Shown in pieces: positions 59,102-64,000 of a stretch of DNA of 64,000 nucleotides (position 1 is the first letter of the stretch; each line of letters begins with the position of its first letter). The notes below the pieces were generated by a model. That model ran no database searches, was not told the DNA's origin, and worked only from the letters and a program-made list of their open reading frames with translations. Source of the stretch: Spizellomyces punctatus DAOM BR117 (taxonomy: Eukaryota; Chytridiomycota; Chytridiomycetes; Spizellomycetales; Spizellomycetaceae); assembly GCF_000182565.1 (NCBI RefSeq), contig NW_015971538.1, forward strand, positions 1,980,983 to 2,044,982. The letters are read 5' to 3'. The position numbers were made by a program, and so were the translations under genes.

Positions 59102-60950
59102 CACGGTCGAAACTATAAAGTTCTCGCTTGCGGGGATGGAGGTTTGCGATGGCCCAATTTGCACGATAACAGGAAAATCAATCACAACGTCAAGAGCTTG
59201 GGTCGTTCGTTGGGAAACACCTTGAGTCCCTCTCGGTTTTATATTCCAACCCCGCGGAAAAGACTATCCACGATGCGATCGATATCACAGCGGAGTTCCA
59301 GGTCTGGTAACGAATTCGGGGGACGTTATAGTTATGTACAAACCCTTCTTCTTTTAAGTAATACACTGGAGTCTTGCTTGTTTAGGTTGCACCATTCAGA
59401 TATTGTAGACACCAGGAGTGCGATGACGATGCTGCATTGCCTAAAGTGCAGCAGCAAACAACAAAAACCCCACAACAACAATAAGAGCGTGGAGCCTACG
59501 TTCTTCAAAGAGTTGCAATCCACGAAATAGACGCGGAAATGTTTGACATTTGCCAATTAAATATGCAAATTCCCATAGTAGCTTATGATCAATGCATCAG
59601 GAGAAAATGGAACAACCCATGGAGAACACACTTCCAACAATGCTTGTTTACAAAGATCATCATGGGGGCGCAACGTAGTATGTGGCAAGATCCCTTACCG
59701 AATCAGGGACCACGGCAGGAACGGGGGGGGGCCCAGTGCGCGCAAAACATTGCGTATCGCTGCTGTGGAGACTTTTTGGCGCACATTGCAACAACAATGG
59801 ATATGGTAACCCTCTTTCATGACTTTTGTCTCCCCCATGCTGCATGGCTGCGAGAAGGGATGACTCTATATTTGTCCCTTTCAGCCCGTTTGGAGCCCGG
59901 TTGGGGCTTGGTCCATGTTGGGGGACCATCAAAACATTACATAATGTCTATTCAAACCATCAAGTCAACAGTGCTGTCATTCGCTATTCCAATCAGGTCA
60001 CACGCTCTCATCAACAAAAAGCCAGCAAACTCAGCACGGAAAAAACCAAATCGCCTTGATGGTTACGTAAGATGACTGGCTTAACTCCGCACACGTCACG
60101 GGAACGCCAGAACAGTTTTCACGAAAGCCCCAGGCCATCAGCAGTGACTCATGTGGTTATTCCTCTTGATGACTCCGTGCCACGGTAGGTATAAGGCGTA
60201 TGGTTTGGCATTGAATTTCCTCCCCAAGATTTAACGTCATGAAGGGGGGGACAAATAGAAGCAATTGACGCTTCTTCTTTCGATGGAACCGGATTTATTT
60301 GTATGGTGCCAAGAGATGTCCCCCTGCCCCTTTTCCAGCTCACGTTACACGCATGATGAGTTCCACAATAATAATAGATGTTCTTGACATGATTATCGTT
60401 TTACTTGAATACCGCGCTACTTTATCTTTGCATTGTGACGTTCGACCGGGGTCGAACCTTTTGCCGCTTTCTTTATTTCTGAACCGCGTTGCACTTGAAG
60501 TAAACTGGAAAAATAACTTTGAACTCCTGTTATGAATGGTCTTTCATGTCCCTCAATGCAATTGCAGTGTGGAGCAGCATCATTTAGCATATGTTCCATC
60601 TTCATTCTTTGGCACGCGCTTCATCTCGGTAATGCCGATATACCTAGAATGTCCAGAACATAATTGACGTCCAATGCTAGGATGAGCAAATTGTGCAAGC
60701 GTATGGTACGATACAACGAGACGAGCAACATTTTCAAGCACGCGCAAAATACTGTTAGAAATCGAGAGCTTAGCTACGCGTTCAATACACGTTCTAAGTT
60801 CTCCCGTTCATCCAATGCTGCCATCGTTCGATTCCTACCCTTTTATCCGATTTTTTCCTGTCCTGGTTTTTTTAAAACAAAAACACAGACGACATCGTCC
60901 ACCACCCTTCCTTGTCCCTCCTCCCGTCCTACCCCACTACTACACCAGCC
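59102..60950. other. 1.85-kb divergent intergenic region
   Basis: Between the acidic Gln-rich gene and the elongase. A 178-codon ORF at 59539..60075 has no family resemblance and unlikely composition. GGGGGGGACAA near 60244 matches a string near 31160. Nothing else supported. Confidence 0.45.
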
Positions 60951-62002
60951 ATGGACCTCCTCACGGCCTTCAACAATCGTTCGCTGGATAGCGATGCCGA
61001 AGTCGCAGCCGCCTTCCCCCTTGGCGCCCACTACAACACTCTCATGGACTGGCGGGTTCCAGTTTTCACATCGGCTATCTATTTCTTTACTGTAAAAGCA
61101 CTCAACCCTCGCTCGTCGTCAACGAGTCACAAATCCGGCGAGCGGTGGACGGATGCGGGCTGGTTCAAAGCTCTAGTCGTGTTACATAACGCTGCCCTAT
61201 GCATTTTTTCGGCAGCAACATTTTTGGGGATGGCACCGAAGTGGGTAGCGAATTTGAGGAGTAGAGGGCTCTACGATGCTGTAAGTTGATTTGTTGGGCC
61301 AGTTCTGGTTTGTTCTAGTCGCGCGTAACATAACAAACACTTTCACTTAGTTTTGCGATCGGAATGAGGAAGTGTGGAATGATTCTCTATTTTATTGGTC
61401 ATGGTTGTTTTACCTAAGCAAGTATTACGAGATTGTAGATACTGTCATCATCCTTTTGAAAGGTGAGTCTCCCTCTTTGAGTATTGCCATTCTACAACGA
61501 TCGTTAACAGATATCGTTACAGGCCGCCGAACATCTATCCTCCAGTCCTACCACCATGCAGGCGCCATTATCTCCATGTGGCTTTGGTAGGTCTCGGATT
61601 CCAATCATGCGTCCATTGCTTATGATTAGACAAAACTAAGAACACCTCCATATTAGTGTTCATTCTCATGCAACTGCGACCTGGATTTTCGTCGTATTCA
61701 ACTCATTCATTCATACCATTATGTACCTCTACTACGCCCTAACGACAGTGGGCCTCAGACCTCCTGGCAAACAATACCTCACCCGAATGCAAATTACCCA
61801 ATTCCTCGTCGGTGGTTCAATCGCTATAACGTATCCCGTCATCCCAGGCTGTCTTAAACAACTTGACCCAACTCAAAGCGCGTCGGAACAGATTGCCTAC
61901 GCTGTTGTGACAGCATATCTAGTTCCCTTGACACTCCTATTTGTTGATTTTGCAAGGCGGACTTATGGCGGAAGAAGTCAAAAGAGAATCAAGGTTGCGT
62001 AA
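60951..62002 (+). CDS. ELO-family fatty-acid elongase, PUFA type (3-ketoacyl-CoA synthase)
   Basis: Exons 60951..61280, 61351..61462, 61523..61586, 61657..62002; 283 aa. About seven membrane helices, and a C-terminal RSQKRIKVA with Lys residues as in ER-retained elongases. Motifs in order: KYYEIVDT (K134-T141, the KxxExxDT box), QSYHH (155-159, the histidine box with Gln in first position), NSFIHTIMYLYY (NxxxHxxMYxYY) and TRMQITQF. The QxxHH variant is characteristic of delta-6/delta-5 PUFA elongases of fungi, algae and lower plants, such as Mortierella GLELO, rather than HxxHH saturated/monounsaturated elongases. It catalyses malonyl-CoA condensation in the ER. Substrate preference is inferred from the motif. 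Confidence 0.9.
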
Positions 62003-62239
62003 TGTTGCAGACTAGTTTGAATAGGAGGAGAGCATTGTTGGGATTCACTGTAGTCTCTAGTTTGACATATTAGCACTTTTTTTACCATTACCTACGTACG
62101 ATTTATGCCATTAAACATTGAAAAAAAATAAAGAATTCATGACAGCGATGGTTTTGAACGCACAATATGCAACCATGTCTTTTGGCAAACAAAATGCAGA
62201 AATGGACAAAATGCGTCACCGAGGGAACAACTGCATGTG

Positions 62240-63232
62240 TCACTCCTCCTTCTTTTGCAAATACTGCTTCAAGTACCCAGCAGCAAGTTCTGCGACCTTC
62301 TCCAACGTACCTAGGTCAGAATAATAAGTGTTCTACAGAGCAACGTCCGAAAAAAAGGAGAACCAATGCGCATACCAGGTTCCTCAAACAAGTGCGTAGC
62401 GCCAGGGACAATGTCCAATTTTTTGACAGTGGTAGATGGAATGGCTTCAAAAGCTTCCCTAAACAAAACACATCAATATCCGGATGTCATTGTCAAAGAA
62501 ACGTAGATGACAACTTGTTCATCTCAATAACATCATAATCCAATCCTCCCACTATCAAAAACGTGGGAGTGGTGATATGGCTCAAGACTTCCTTGGGCAC
62601 CAAGTCTGGACGACCTCCTCGGGATATGGCGCATTTGACCCGATCAGGGCGATGGTAAGCTGCCCAGAGTGCCGCTATGGTAGTTGTGCTGAGATGTGAG
62701 AAACGAGGTATCATCGTGTGTAAAGTGGCTATTCCTGCAGTCGCACCTGCTCCGCCTGTGGATGCTCCAAAGGTCCCGACAGGATAGTCCTTGGTGGATT
62801 CGTCTTGAGCGAGATGATCGATAGCTGCTACAACCCGCCGGGTGAGCATGGCTGAATGTACAATGAGGTCAATCTTGCTACCATGGCGGTGGAAATGAAA
62901 AGATGGAGACTAACGGATATCAAATCGTAAATGCCTTGTGTAATTGTCAACTCTCTCCTCATCTTTTGTCAACAGATCCATCAAAAGCGTCCCAATCCCA
63001 TTTTTGTGAAGAACACTGGCAACGTACTGCATGCTGTGTGAGGACAATGCGATAGCGCATACAACGTAGCATCTCATAGGCAACACACTTGGTTCCTGGA
63101 GCTGAATCTGCTTGATCCGCTTCCATGAGCGAACACACAAATCCCGCGTTGTGGATCAGGAGGGAGGTGCAAGTCTCCTTCCAGTTGCTTTCCGTCGGCA
63201 TTGATTGAAATGGTGTGCCCGACTGTAGTCAT
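62240..63232 (-). CDS. Alpha/beta hydrolase of the bacterial dienelactone-hydrolase-like type
   Basis: Exons 63089..63232, 62915..63026, 62747..62851, 62515..62674, 62376..62458, 62240..62310; 224 aa. The oxyanion segment is CVFAHGSGSSRFSSRNQ. The nucleophile is Ser116 in FGASTGGA, the acid Asp166 in IVGGLDYDVIE and the base His196 in GATHLFEEP. GTLLMDLLTKDEE, RRVVAAIDHL and SRGGRPDL match a small hydrolase family common in bacteria, often fused to or beside phosphoribosyltransferases. A 72-nt in-frame stretch (62675..62746) is treated as an intron (GTGCGA...CATAG), because removing it gives TGGAAALWAAYHRPDRV, as in bacterial homologues. The first exon start MTTVGHTISI is the only reasonable ATG. 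The substrate is unknown. It is convergent with the elongase. Confidence 0.85.
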
Positions 63233-64000
63233 GATACAGTGCTTGGTTGATATTAGATCGAGTGCAGTGGACTGGCAGACTTAACACACTTGCTATGACG
63301 TAAAATGTGGACAATGCACGTGCTCAGTCCAAAAAAGTTAACCCCCTACTTTGCACACTTGCTTGCACCCATTGTGTATTCATTATAATCAACAACTTTC
63401 CATATTTCTTCCTTTAATAGAAATATTACAGGAGCGGACCGCGCGAACGCAATCCCTCCCACCACCAAAAAATGTCCACTCACGCTGACTCCGAAGAGCC
63501 AGGTGACCCCGGGCCTTCGAACTGTTGTGCAATGTCGAGAACCCGAGATAGCCACCGCCTTGTTGATCACGGTAAGCTCGTAGCAGGTAAGTATGCAGGA
63601 ACAGGGAGGGGCGTGGGGACGCGCTGCTTTTATAGACGAGAGCAACTGCGCCACAACTGCGCTTGAAAAATGAAAAAACGCGTTGATTGGCTGAATTTGG
63701 CATCGGAATATTTATCACTGTTGACATGGTGATAGTATTACGACACTCACCCGCTCAAAATAGTTTAATGACGTTGTCGCAGTTTTACCTAAGGATTGGC
63801 CTAGTAATTGTCCCAGTAGATCTCTTCATTCCTTGACGCTCGTTTCTTGCGCTTGAGGGTTGAATTTGCCACCTGGGCAATATAGGGCACGGCACTCTTG
63901 GCTAGCATAGTCACCTACTTGCCCCCTGCAACCGATAGAGTATCAAGCCCGACATAGTTCAATATGACGATGCAAGAAACATTGCGAGAGCAAGTTGGCG
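63233..64000. other. Right-end stretch without a supported gene
   Basis: 768 bp upstream of the hydrolase gene. Short ORFs (e.g. 63472..63666) show no family resemblance. A gene beginning beyond the window edge is possible. Confidence 0.5.

Noticed and set aside
59539-60075. 178-codon plus-strand ORF
   Set aside because: No family resemblance, odd composition and no splice context. It lies in a promoter-like region.
1-64000. CRISPR arrays, bacterial operons, riboswitches, rRNA genes
   Set aside because: None seen. Spliceosomal introns and eukaryotic tRNAs show nuclear eukaryotic DNA, and the only tandem repeats are coding or microsatellite.

Overview
The window is nuclear DNA of a fungus. 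Genes have many short GT-AG introns (mostly 55-95 nt), tRNA genes are of eukaryotic type (one with an intron), and the gene set is fungal or opisthokont: ATG1, ATG10, importin-5, UBR7, an RFX factor, fungal-type hybrid histidine kinases and an NNP nitrate transporter. MASE1 and MHYT sensors, a QxxHH-type PUFA elongase and a phosphoxylose-phosphatase-like enzyme together suggest an early-diverging zoosporic lineage (Chytridiomycota-like). That placement is inference. All exon models below were built by hand from splice signals, reading frame and family alignment.

Layout. 0-8.4 kb: 3' part of an MFSD1-like transporter (+), a three-repeat Myb/SANT protein (-), tRNA-Val (-), a histidine acid phosphatase (-), and a mitochondrial helical-repeat protein (+). 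8.6-14.4 kb: a giant 1,905-residue PPR protein (-). 14.6-18.8 kb: importin-5 (-). 19.2-21.0 kb: UBR7 (-) with two microexons. 21.5-22.3 kb: a basic CCDC137-like protein (+). 22.6-24.6 kb: an RFX factor (-). 25.2-26.0 kb: ATG10 (+).

26.2-39.8 kb is a sensory-signalling block: a MASE1 hybrid histidine kinase (-), a three-motif MHYT membrane protein (+) and a second MASE1 protein (+). In the second, the phospho-accepting His is Asn and the ATP-binding G boxes are lost, yet it carries two intact receiver domains. A stand-alone receiver protein lies at 56.3 kb. 39.8-43.4 kb is gene-poor, with degraded coding-like sequence and an intron-containing tRNA-Asn. 43.4-47.1 kb: ATG1 kinase (-). 48.5-50.0 kb: nitrate transporter (-), with GATA sites upstream.

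52.6-55.5 kb encodes the most unusual protein: an N-terminal membrane segment, acidic repeats, an array of eleven PAM2-like 20-residue repeats running in register into two near-canonical PAM2 motifs (poly(A)-binding-protein ligands), and two C-terminal CCCH zinc fingers. 57.3-59.1 kb: an unrecognised acidic/Gln-rich nuclear-looking protein (-). 61-62 kb: a PUFA-type ELO elongase (+). 62.2-63.2 kb: a bacterial-type alpha/beta hydrolase with introns (-).
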